From Rhabdophis nuchalis (taxonomy: Eukaryota; Chordata; Lepidosauria; Squamata; Natricidae), in assembly GCA_039707465.1 (NCBI GenBank), contig CM077644.1, forward strand, positions 147,995,962 to 148,059,961: a stretch of 64,000 nt of DNA. The letters are read 5' to 3'. The notes below the pieces were generated by a model. It ran no database searches. It saw only the letters and a list, made by a program, of their open reading frames with translations, and was not told the origin of the DNA. A program made the position numbers and the translations under genes. Shown here in pieces: positions 43,945-52,426 of this stretch; positions within the stretch are counted from its first letter, which is position 1; every line of letters starts with the position of its first letter.

Positions 43945-44397
43945 TTGTCTTAACAGAAGAACAGAGTTGGAAGGGATCTTGAAGGTCTTCTAATCCAACC
44001 CCCTGCTCAGGCAGGAAGCCCTGTACCATTTCATACAAATGCTTGTCCAATCTTTTCTTAAAAACCTCCAGTGTTGGAGCGCCCACAATTTCTGGAGGCA
44101 AGTCATTCCACTGATTAATTGTCCTAACTGTCAAGAAAGTTCTCCTTAGAAATGTCAACCTTCTAGGTTGGTTCTCTCCTTGATTAGTTTCCACCCATTG
44201 CTTCTTGTCCTGCCTTCACATGCTTTGGAGAACACTTTGAAACCTGCACCCCCTCCCCCCCCCCACTCTTCATTGTGACAGCCCTTCAAACATTGCTATC
44301 ATGACATTCCTAGTCTTTCTTTTCATTGAACTAGACATACCCAATTTCCCCAGTCCCCTAATCATCTTTGTTGCTCTTCTCTGCATTCTTTCTAGAG
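43945..44397 (-). mobile_element. CR1 LINE 3' fragment
   Basis: The minus-strand frame reads RRTFLTVRTINQWNDLPPEI, then LEVFKKRLDKHLYEM and GVGLEDLQ, the CR1 ORF2 C-terminus. Upstream coding continues, with a C-run insertion near 44260, to about 44397, where the sequence inverts (next feature). Confidence 0.85.
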
Positions 44398-44445
44398 TTC
44401 AGAAAAGGGCAACAAAGATGATTAGGGGACTGGAGGGACTTTGAT
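44398..44445 (+). mobile_element. CR1 5' part in inverted orientation
   Basis: Plus-strand CR1 text (agaaaagggcaacaaagatg, encoding a KRATKMIRG-like segment) abutting the minus-strand CR1 fragment. The same segment appears in reverse at about 44356-44378, making a short palindrome. Fits a 5' inversion formed during target-primed reverse transcription. Confidence 0.6.
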
Positions 44446-44690
44446 CACTTTAGTTACTCCAGTATATAAATGATGCAGAAAATATTACAGAAAGAAGTGT
44501 GTTGCTCATTATACTGATCTCGACATGCAACTTTTATGAAGTACTGGAAGATGTCACATCCATGGGGGAAAGAGTCATTCAAATCTCTAGCAGATAAACA
44601 CAAAGTCCTTGTTTTGGGAAAAACATGGGGAACAGGATATCATATGGACACTCTGTTTATCATTTCACTAGTTTAACTACTTGTTTTACA

Positions 44691-44704
44691 GATAGATAGA
44701 TAAG

Positions 44705-44784
<80 letters not shown>

Positions 44785-44785
44785 G
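44691..44785. repeat. (GATA)n microsatellite
   Basis: About 95 bp of GATA units with one early interruption (taagtagata). GATA arrays are often abundant in snake genomes. Confidence 0.97.
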
Positions 44786-44789
44786 TTAG

Positions 44790-45710
44790 TTTTCTGGCTT
44801 TCTTAAAAAAATCTTGATATCTCAGAGCGATTTGGTTACCTGACCATGAGCTCCCTCACAAAAATAGGATTTCAGGATTTCCAGGGATGAGAAAAGCTGT
44901 GTATTTCAATAATACAGAAACATCCCATGTTGTGCTTGACTGGGTTTAGCTGTGGGAAATAAATGTTATGCAAATTGACAAGACAGAATAGGTCATGCAA
45001 AGAGTAAATGCTATGCGTTAAAAGGAAAAAATATGCTTCGCATAGGTCAGTTTTCTACATTAGTTATACTGTACCAGGTGAGTTTCTTTGTGTTTGCTAG
45101 GAAAGATGCAAAAATGAGAATGTTCAGAGGGGAGGAATGAAATTGAAGGATAGATGCCTAGGCAAGGAAAGTAAAGAGAGAAGAAAGTATTCTATGGGGA
45201 AAAGAGACTGAAATAGAGAGAGAGAGAGATTTATAAATGCCAAAATGGCTACTTCTGAGATAAAAGACACGGAGACCAATTATTTTTCAGTAGCCTGTCA
45301 AGATTGCAATGCTGTGTGTTTCAAGCTCTGGGAAGGAGAAAGCGCAAAAAATATGAATCTGGTGTTTTGAATACTGGCTCTAAAGACCGCCAAGCTGTGC
45401 CTTTTACTAGAGAAAAAAGGGACATGATACCAGTGGAAATGTAGCTTTTCTTTGGTATGGACCTTGGAACAAAATTAAACCTTTTGGTAGACATTCCAAC
45501 CAAAGGCAAAGTACTCCTCAGGGCCTGCATAATCCACAACTCACCTGTGTTAAAGTATCGGTCTCCAGTGAATTTCATTTACTACTAGAAGAAAAATCAG
45601 GTGAAATTCAGTATGGCTTTTTGCCTATTGGCAAACATTCTCCTTGCCAAAGTGTATTTTGCTTTACAATTCCAGCTCCTTTCTTTCAGGATCCAATCTG
45701 GCTCGGTTAC
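44790..45710. other. No recognised feature
   Basis: A short GA run near 45216-45227; otherwise nothing supported. Confidence 0.35.
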
Positions 45711-45721
45711 CAGGATCACAC

Positions 45722-46111
45722 TGTCAGGGTTCCAAGTAATGCCCCTAATGAAAGAAGACTCCAAGGCTTGAGCTTCCTCAAAGTCCCATTTTATTAGAGA
45801 TGTCATATTGGCACATCTGGGAAAACCCGAATCTTAAAGCTTCCAGGTTTTCCCCCCCCGAACAAAAGTTCAAGTCCCTTCCCAAGCACCCACCTGTTCA
45901 TCACATGGCCCAATCAAGCCCCGTCCCAACTGGAGATGCCTCCCAGTCACACTACTTCAGTTGCAGGCAAGACGTCCTTGACTCTCTGAGAAAGAAATGT
46001 TATTTTGACTATACCTATCTCACTCCATATATTCCCCCCTCCCAGTTTCCCACAGCATTACATGTGGCAGGCCTGAAGGCCCAATGCAAAAGATGGCTTC
46101 CAGGTCTGACA
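45722..46111 (-). mobile_element. Solo LTR, TGTCAG...CTGACA type
   Basis: 390 bp beginning tgtcagggttcc and ending ccaggtctgaca, giving inverted LTR ends. The complement of cattttattagag supplies an AATAAA on the minus strand. Flanks cacac and cacat agree at four of five. No internal region adjoins it. The 142-codon plus frame through it is not supported as a gene. Confidence 0.6.
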
Positions 46112-46114
46112 CAC

Positions 46115-46865
46115 ATGTTTAGTCTTCCGAGCTTTCGGACTCATGCTGGAGGCCATACTCGGGAAAGTTTTCTCTCACCAGAATGTGTCCTTCAATTCAG
46201 CTCAGTAAAAAAAGCCAATACCCCATAGCAGTATATTTCTGCAGCAAGGAGAACAGATGCTCAGAGTATGCGAGTATCAAACTAAGGGGGTACATTGGCC
46301 AACCACAGATATCTGGGAGAAATAATCCTCTGTAAATTTGTCTTTCTCAAGAATGATCCCAATCATCCTGAACATAGTTGCTGGGACAGAATCTATGGGC
46401 ACAATAATGGCAAAGAAACACCTTTAGAACTCTTGTCATAGGTGCGTATGTCCAAATCTGAGATTGTACTCATGGTCAGTCATGTTCACTTTTGGTCATA
46501 CATCATTGTTGGTCTGAATGTTTTTTTAATCTGCTCCAGCTAATGAACTTCTTTGATAAACCAGAGAGATGTCCAGGATCAGCATGTGGGGAGAAGTTGT
46601 CCAGAGCCATCTTCTCCAGACTTTAGGTTGTCTCCTTGTACCAGAGATTGGCCAGGTCTAAAAGTGAGATTCCCCCTTTGTCATCAGAAATATCTCCATT
46701 TGTCCAGGAAAAACTGTCAGGACACAAAAAGCATCTGATCGCACCACTTAATGTTTTTCCCCCGCTTGCAGATCTTGTGTGAGTCCAACCTTGAAAGCCA
46801 AATCCAATATGCTCTAGGGCCCTTGGTGTCATAATTGGCTTTTCTGTTGTCTTGCATTGGCTTAC
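46115..46865. other. No recognised feature
   Basis: May include more LTR-element leader sequence but nothing diagnostic was seen. Confidence 0.3.
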
Positions 46866-46872
46866 TGAATAT

Positions 46873-46952
46873 TTTGAATTTATTTATTTAAGAAAATTTG
46901 TATGGCCACCCATTTATTCTTAGTGACTTAAGTGGGCGGCTTACAAAAATAG
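46873..46952 (-). mobile_element. LINE/SINE 3' tail fragment
   Basis: tttatttatttaag followed by atggccacccatttattc and gggcggcttacaaaa, the complement of a LINE terminus related to, but distinct from, the L2-type tail elsewhere in the window. Confidence 0.5.
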
Positions 46953-47203
46953 AAACCTGTTCTGACCCCCCTTTCTCCGACTAATACAAGACTGGCTGCT
47001 TGCCACTGACTCTCTTGGCTGCTTGCCTGAATGACTCTGAACAGATACAAAGCTTCCTAACTCGACTAAACACGAACCTGAAAATCAACATGAATAAACA
47101 CTTACCTAGAAATCCAACATTGTTCTCTGCAAGGACTTTCTTAGCAAAGACTTCCTTTTAAACCCTCTTGGGAGGGGCCAGTCATTAGGCAGCTGGGACT
47201 AAT

Positions 47204-47587
47204 TCAAATCCTACGAGTTTGCTTCTGATGCAATTGAAGCTTCCTTTTTTCAGCCCTTCTCACTCTAGCATCAGGGACAAACTCCCCTTGATCCTCCCCA
47301 CTATTCCAAGACCCAGGTGCCTCCTGATGACCAGCCGGGCTCTCTGCTCTCTCAAGGTCGCCCTCCTCCTCCAGAACAGACTCATAGGACTCCTCACTAG
47401 AGGAGTCCATCAGCAGCTCATCCGGAGCCGGCTGGGCCACAACAGAAACCCAAAATAAAAACAATAAAAACAGTGATCCCCTCACCCTCTGGGTGACAAC
47501 ATTCAAACAAGCAAGCCACTTGAGGTGCTCCATATCATCCTGGGTTCCCCATGCCCATTGCCAAGCCAGGTTTTCATGGCCTTGCAA
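47204..47587 (-). CDS. Unidentified 127-codon frame, acidic
   Basis: Not recognised. N-terminal part Trp-rich, a hydrophobic stretch around residues 37-51 (GSLFLLFLFWVSVVA), then an acidic Ser/Glu-rich region (SSSEESYESVLEEEGD) and a basic C-terminus (RRAEKRKLQ). The surrounding 46955-47640 text looks like retroelement leader or LTR sequence, and a hAT fragment follows at 47662. It could be a fragment of an LTR-element gene or a chance frame; no neighbour helps. Confidence 0.25.
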   Translation of the reverse strand: MQGHENLAWQWAWGTQDDMEHLKWLACLNVVTQRVRGSLFLLFLFWVSVVAQPAPDELLMDSSSEESYESVLEEEGDLERAESPAGHQEAPGSWNSGEDQGEFVPDARVRRAEKRKLQLHQKQTRRI

Positions 47588-47661
47588 AAGAATATCAAAG
47601 TAGGGGCCAATCTAATCTCCACGATGAAATTCCAAAGGGAAAAAGCCACCACAGACAAGGT

Positions 47662-47800
47662 CAGGGGTGGGATTCAGTTGGTTCAGACAAGTTCGGGTGA
47701 ACCAGATGCTAATTTTATATCTGGTTCGTGGAGCCAGCAGTTGAAAGGACTGGTTGGCCCCACCCACCCCGCTCCACCCTTCCCAGGAGTATCTTCGTAG
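47662..47800 (+). mobile_element. hAT-type element, left part
   Basis: Begins caggggtgggattcagttgg and continues gttcgggtgaaccagatgc and ggttggccccacccacc, matching the ACCGG-motif hAT family. The right end was not found, so no duplication can be checked. Confidence 0.6.
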
Positions 47801-47809
47801 CCTGTGTAC

Positions 47810-48410
47810 ATCATACCTAAGAAAACTATAAAAAATAAAACAAAAACACACATTTTTCACATTCTACACCAAAAGTAAGAGGCTAAGGAAAAATAATAAT
47901 AATAAACAAAAATCTGCCAGTTTCTGCCAGATTTTGAACCTGCAGCCTTCTATTTGCAAACTCAAATGTTTTACTACCAAAGCATTCCTGGTAAAGTTAA
48001 CTGTAAAAGATATTGCAGAAGAAAGTAAATCCTGACTCGTTAAAGGAACATTCTTGCCTCTGGAAAATAGCCAGCAAACTCCTGGGGTTAGCTCACAACT
48101 TTATTCAGAACACATCAGAGTGCTCAAGGTGACATAATATGGAAAAGCATACCCTGGAAATAGAGCAGAAAAATACATCTTGATATTGCTTTGACAGTAA
48201 GTGGGGAATTAATTGGGGGCTCTGCCCTCCATCACAGCCATTGAGAAATGGTTGCCTGCTCATTCTGGCTTTGTAGTTACTGGGTTTATTTTTTTTATTT
48301 TATTTAATAACAAATGTGTTTACATTTTTTAATATATTTATTGTTTTAATTAATTGTTGCATGTCACTTAGAGTCACATTTTTAGATGGGCAGCCATATG
48401 AATTATATAT
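47810..48410. other. No recognised feature
   Basis: AT-rich DNA upstream of the ribozyme locus; no gene or repeat identified. Confidence 0.35.
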
Positions 48411-48414
48411 ATTT

Positions 48415-48505
48415 TCACAGCTCCTGTTATGAGGCCCTTTAAGGGAGGAGACAAGCTGTCTTCCTTCTCTGCCTTTCAGAGATCATCAGCCCTTAAAAAT
48501 CTAAT
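48415..48505. repeat. Degraded partial copies of the ribozyme unit
   Basis: The first part (tcacagctcctgttatgagg, ccctttaagggaggagac) is an inverted match to the middle of the 337-bp unit. The last part (cagcccttaaaaatctaa) is a direct match to its start. It therefore repeats in miniature the inverted-then-direct layout that follows. Confidence 0.65.
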
Positions 48506-48532
48506 ACACACACACACACACACACACACACA
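48506..48532. repeat. (CA)n microsatellite
   Basis: About 13 CA units between partial unit copies. Confidence 0.95.
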
Positions 48533-48533
48533 T

Positions 48534-48736
48534 ATGAGAGAATATTATCACAGCTCCTGTTCAGGGTCCCTTTAAGGGGAGGAGACTTAACGTCATCCCT
48601 CTCTGCCCTTCAACTCAACCTAGAGATCATCCAGACAGAGAACCAATTAGATTACTGCTGTGTGACATTTTTTAGATTTGTGTTAGATTTTTAAGGGCTG
48701 AAAATAAAGAGACCAGGATCCATTTCAGGATGGATA
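48534..48736 (-). repeat. Inverted partial copy of the 337-bp ribozyme unit
   Basis: Complement of 48741-48903, including ccctttaaggggaggagac, agagaaccaattagattac and gatttttaagggctg, plus the 3' half of the ribozyme: on the minus strand CCTGAAATGGATC runs directly into CTGGTCTC. It lacks the tRNA-like part. With the direct copy it forms a palindrome with arms of about 165 bp. Confidence 0.85.
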
Positions 48737-49061
48737 TTTTCAGCCCTTAAAAATCTAACACATATCTAAAAAATGTCACACAGCAGTAATCTAATTGGTT
48801 CTCTGTCTGGATGATCTCTAGGTTGAGTCGAAGGGCAGAGAGGGATGACGTTAAGTCTCCTCCCCTTAAAGGGACCCTGAACAGGAGCTATGATAATATT
48901 CTCTCATTTAAGAGTCCTGTAAATTGGCTGATGTATCAGGGATACCGGATAGCTCAAGGCATAGAGAAGCCTGCCTCATATGCTGGAAAGCACCAGTTCA
49001 AATCACAGTAGAAGGAGTATGGCCAGCTGAAGAAGGCTAATAAGCCTGAAATGGATCCATC
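48737..49061 (+). mobile_element. Ribozyme-bearing unit 1 (337-bp period)
   Basis: First direct copy of a unit repeated at exactly 337-bp offset: 48741 aligns with 49078, 48811 with 49148, 49021 with 49358. Differences from unit 2 are few single substitutions (for example ctcctcccc against tttctcccc, gagctatg against gagctgtg, aatcac against aatccc), so about 98 per cent identical. Order: leader, gggaccctgaacaggagc block, tRNA-like segment (48941-49010), hammerhead core (49021 on). The 66-codon frames in both units are too short and featureless to call genes. By architecture it resembles small hammerhead retroelements or a PLE terminal repeat. Confidence 0.8.
48950..49005 (+). promoter_or_regulatory. 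tRNA-like A and B boxes, unit 1
   Basis: A-box-like tagctcaaggc (48950-48960) and B-box-like agttcaaatca (48995-49005), 45 nt apart as in tRNA genes. The 5' text ccggatagctcaaggcatag resembles a tRNA-Lys 5' half. Known role of such boxes: internal RNA polymerase III promoter. Functionality is inference. Confidence 0.55.
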
Positions 49062-49067
49062 CTGGTC
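49021..49067 (+). ncRNA. Type I hammerhead ribozyme, apparently complete
   Basis: All invariant core positions are present. Stem I 5' strand GGCCAG (49021-49026); core CTGAAGA (49027-49033), fitting CUGANGA; stem II AGGCT (49034-49038), loop AATA, AGCCT (49043-49047), five perfect pairs; core GAAA (49048-49051); stem III ATGG against CCAT (49051-49054, 49057-49060) with a very short loop; T49060 and C49061 form the UH cleavage site; stem I 3' strand CTGGTC (49062-49067), six pairs with one G-U. Predicted self-cleavage is after C49061. The tight stem III resembles PLE and newt hammerheads that work best as dimers. Activity untested. Confidence 0.85.
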
Positions 49068-49286
49068 TCTTTATTTTCAGCCCTTAAAAATCTAACACAT
49101 ATCTAAAAAATGTCACACAGCAGTAATCTAATTGGTTCTCTGTCTGGATGATCTCTAGGTTGAGTCGAAGGGCAGAGAGGGATGACGTTAAGTTTTCTCC
49201 CCTTAAAGGGACCCTGAACAGGAGCTGTGATAATATTCTCTCATTTAAGAGTTCTGTAAATTGGCTGATATATCAGGGATACCGGA

Positions 49287-49342
49287 TAGCTCAAGGCATA
49301 GAGAAGCCTGCCTCATATGCTGGAAAGCACCAGTTCAAATCC
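49287..49342 (+). promoter_or_regulatory. tRNA-like A and B boxes, unit 2
   Basis: tagctcaaggc (49287-49297) and agttcaaatcc (49332-49342), the same 45-nt spacing. The B box is closer to the GGTTCGANTCC consensus than in unit 1. Confidence 0.6.
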
Positions 49343-49357
49343 CAGTAGAAGGAGTAT

Positions 49358-49397
49358 GGCCAGCTGAAGAAGGCTAATAAGCTTGAAATGGATTTTC
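49358..49397 (+). ncRNA. Hammerhead ribozyme, 3' half lost
   Basis: GGCCAG (49358-49363), CTGAAGA (49364-49370), stem II AGGCT-AATA-AGCTT with one G-U, and GAAA (49385-49388) are intact. After tggat the sequence becomes tttcgcggg, removing the 3' strand of stem III, the UH site and the stem I partner. It cannot cut here by itself. Confidence 0.8.
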
Positions 49398-49502
49398 GCG
49401 GGTGTTTGTATATAGGTCTTTGGTTGTTCGGGTTTTCTCCCACGTAGAATTGGAAGTATCTTCATGACGTTTCGATGAAGTCTCATTCATCATCTTCATG
49501 CA
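49398..49502 (+). mobile_element. PLE-like terminal-repeat fragment
   Basis: ggtctttggttgttcgggt, ttctcccacgtagaattgg, then gacgtttcgatgaagtctc and a terminal cattcatcatcttcatg. This motif set is known to me from dispersed Penelope-like terminal sequences in vertebrates. It directly abuts the broken ribozyme of unit 2, so unit 2 may be fused to a second element or be part of one composite PLE end. Confidence 0.45.
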
Positions 49503-49540
49503 TATATGTATATATGCATGCACGCATACATACATACATA

Positions 49541-49865
49541 AAGGGAAAAGTAAAAGCTCTAGGAGGTGATGCTCATCTCCATTTCAAAGCCGAAGAGTCA
49601 GTGCTGTCCAAAGACGTCTCCATGGTCATGTGACATGACTAAACGCCGAAGGAGCACAGAACGCTGTTACCTTCCCACCAAAGGTGGTTCCTATTTTTTT
49701 ACTTGCATTTTTTACATGCTTTCGAACTGCTAGGTTGGCAGAAGCTGGGACAAGTAACGGGAGTTCATTCCATTACGCGGCACTACCTTAGGGATTCGAA
49801 CCGCCGAACTGCCAAACGTTCTGATCGACAAGCTCAGTGTCTTAGCCATGGAGCCACCACATCCC
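49541..49865 (-). mobile_element. Sauria-type SINE
   Basis: Complement layout: decayed Bov-B-like tail (gggaaaagtaaaagctc), body (gccgaagagtcagtgctg, ttcccaccaaaggtgg, gctaggttggcagaagctg), then the tRNA-derived head with B-box complement gggattcgaaccgcc and A-box complement cttagccatggagcc. Nearly full length. Confidence 0.88.
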
Positions 49866-50092
49866 TTACATACATACATACATGAAAAAATAAGCTCTTA
49901 GATAGACTGCTTAGGTTTAATGGGCCTGGTTGTTGCCTTTCAACAACATTGTGTTGTTGAATGGCATGACATTGTTTGCCAATGTCATGCCATCACCATC
50001 TGTTTCTGACCCTGATAAAGAGTTTGAATTATTTGTTTCCTCAGAAATTCATCAATATGTGCATAATTTGGAAACTCAGAGGGGTGCCCTAT

Positions 50093-50131
50093 AAACAAAC
50101 AAACAAACAAACAAACAAACAAACAAACAAA
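50093..50131. repeat. (CAAA)n microsatellite
   Basis: About ten CAAA units. Confidence 0.95.
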
Positions 50132-50631
50132 CTTCTCTTTAATTATTTTCCTGTTACATTAATCCTCCTGTTTCTTTTGTGCGTGTGTGCAGTTCTTCCA
50201 CCTTGTAAGTCCCTCCGTACAGCTTTCTCACATTTTGATAAGCATTGTGCAGCAATAAATAATTTTTAGCACCTTTTTAATGAAATACAATTTAATGTGG
50301 CTTTATTGTATTTTTCTTTCCTTCCTAAAACACAGCAAGATCCACTGGGGAATTTGTTCCAATATGATATATAATTTTATTTAGAAAATGGTCCTTTTCT
50401 CACTGCAGTTGCCAACTGAGGAAGCAAATCCTGTGAACCGAAATCTTTCTACATGTAGCAGCTGGCGATTCTAGTGAACTAGTTGCGGCTCTACAACCTG
50501 ATATACAGTCCGGAGTCTGTAAGGAATTTAGGCTGTAACATTTTTGCTTATGCAGTAGCATTTCCGTGATTAACATTCTTTTATCTGCAACTACCTAGAG
50601 TTGTTTGGAGTTGGGCAAACAGAAACTGAAC

Positions 50632-51213
50632 AATGTGGTACATGCAGCACAATGCAGTGAGCTATGTGCAGATCTATACATTGGGGAAACAAAACAGTCA
50701 CTTCATAAATACATGGCACAACTTAGGAGAACAAGTCCGTGAGGAAAAGATTCAGCAGTCCATCTGCATTTAAAAGACAAAGGCCACTCTTTTGAAGACA
50801 GCAAAGTCCACATTTTGGACAGAGGGGACCGCTGGTTTGAAAGAGGGGGTCAAAGAGACCATCTATGTCAAAATTGAACAGACCTCTCTCAACAGAGGGG
50901 GAGGGATACGACATTCTCTATCTCCAGTCTACAACACAGTCCTTTCAGCAGTTCCAAGAAGGTTCTACACCCATTTGCACCATTCAGTGACCCTGAAGAG
51001 ATAGATAAACCTCCAGGTGGCCTCAATGACTCACTAAAGGAAAGCAAATGACCAGCTATCTGCAAGGAATATAAATCCTTCCCTTCCCTGCTATCCAGTC
51101 AGAGCTGAAGAAGCTTCTTGGATGAGAAGTGAAAGTCTTCAAAGAATAATAGTCGCCTCTTGAAAAAGCACCTTTGGGGCAACCATGACCTGGATGACTA
51201 AGAATCTCCATAG
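50632..51213 (+). mobile_element. Penelope-like element 3' end with GIY-YIG remnant
   Basis: Coding pieces: DLYIGET-like around 50675 (the YIG half of a GIY-YIG endonuclease), then WFERGVKETIYVKIEQ within 50792-51004 (with the conserved Glu after the Ile-Tyr segment) and LNRGGGIRHSLSPVYN. Several stops and frameshifts: dead copy. It is followed by the 3' terminal repeat (gctgaagaagcttcttgg, atgagaagtgaaagtc, gcctcttgaaaaagcacc, cctggatgactaagaatc). PLEs pair a telomerase-related RT with this nuclease; RT is missing here. This copy links the terminal-repeat fragments elsewhere in the window to a PLE. Confidence 0.8.
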
Positions 51214-51219
51214 ACAAAT

Positions 51220-52070
51220 CCCTCAGTGATGTGGTTGTTGGACTTATGTGCTCTGAGGAAGATGAGAGCCATGCCAGAAATTCAACTATACAGGTCTCAT
51301 TAGAGAAGCCAGACAAAAAAGTATCTCTCCCATAGACAATATGGTGGGACATAATTTACAGAAACCCATATTGAATTGGTCATCCCCCAAGTAAAAAAGA
51401 ACCATACTAGGTATTGGACTTCTTGGACATCTGGTGTCAAATGGGCTACAGGATTAGCTACAGGCTATTGGCTCAGCAACAGGGCCAGCAACTGCAGGTC
51501 TATTGGAAGAAAAGGTGTTTAGTAGAACAACGGTGACAAAAGAATGCAAAGTTAGTACCAATAGTAATAGGTGCATTACTATTGAATACCATGGCACCAG
51601 TTGAATACTATTAGCATTGACAAAGTCATCATCAATCAATTGCAAAAGACAGTTTTATTTGGAACAGCTTACATCCGATGGCCATACTTTTAACACCATC
51701 AGAGAACACCTGCCTATCTCAGGATCTTGGGAAGGGCTTGAAGGGTGGGTAAAATTGCCAAGTCCAGTCTAAACATCTGGGTGACTGTGTGATCAACCAT
51801 AGTAATAAAAATATTGCATGTCCCTGTACCCATGGCTGGTGAGTTAAGAGACTTGGGACCAAATCCCCATCTCCAAAAGGACTGCAATTGTGTGGTCATG
51901 GCTTTGCTGCCATCTTGACTTTTTTGATCTCCAACAGATATCCTCACCCAGAATGTGTGTGTGTGTTTGTGTGTGTGTGAGAATTTTATACCTATTCATG
52001 TATGTGCAGTTTATAGATTCAAAAATTGGCCCTTCTGGCCAGTGCCATTAATAAAAATAGAATCAATATT
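51220..52070. other. No recognised feature
   Basis: A GT run at 51955-51978; otherwise nothing supported. Confidence 0.35.
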
Positions 52071-52076
52071 ATACAT

Positions 52077-52426
52077 AAAGGTAAAGGTTCCCCTCGCACA
52101 TATGGGCTAGTCGTTCCTGACTCTAGGGGGAGGTGCTCATCTCCGTTCCAAAGCCCAAGAGCCAGCGCTGTCTGAAGACGTCTCCGTGGTCATGTGGCGA
52201 GCATGACTAAATGACGAAGGCTCACAGAACACTGTTACCTTCCCACCAAAGGTGGTCCCTATTTTTCTACTTAGATTTTTACATGCTTTCAAACTGCTAG
52301 GTTGGCAGAAGCTGGGACAAGTAACGGGAGCTCACTCCATTACACGGCACTAGGGATTTGAACTGCTGAACTGCCGACCTTTCTGATTGACAAGCTCGGC
52401 ATCAGCCACTGAGCCACCACGTCCCA
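52077..52426 (-). mobile_element. Sauria-type SINE, near full length
   Basis: Complement layout from tail (aaaggtaaaggttcccctc, gtcgttcctgactctagg) through the body (agccagcgctgtctgaag, ttcccaccaaaggtggtc) to the tRNA-derived head (complement of B box at 52345-52358; complement of A box in catcagccactgagccacc). The (ACCTTT)-like end marks Bov-B-dependent mobilisation. Confidence 0.9.

Larger units (their letters stand above)
49062..49397 (+). mobile_element. Ribozyme-bearing unit 2 (337-bp period)
   Basis: Second head-to-tail copy, starting exactly at the predicted cleavage point of ribozyme 1. If both ribozymes cut, the released RNA would be one unit of about 337 nt. It keeps the A box and a better B box (agttcaaatcc) than unit 1. 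Its own ribozyme is cut short at about 49393, where the sequence switches to a different terminal-repeat fragment. Confidence 0.8.

Noticed and set aside
48950..49005. Functional tRNA-Lys gene
   Set aside because: A and B boxes are present, but the acceptor and anticodon stems cannot be completed by eye; better explained as a tRNA-derived promoter.
48811..49348. Paired 66-codon frames repeated in both ribozyme units as a duplicated small gene
   Set aside because: The frames are conserved only because the whole 337-bp unit is duplicated; they overlap the tRNA-like and ribozyme segments and show no domain.
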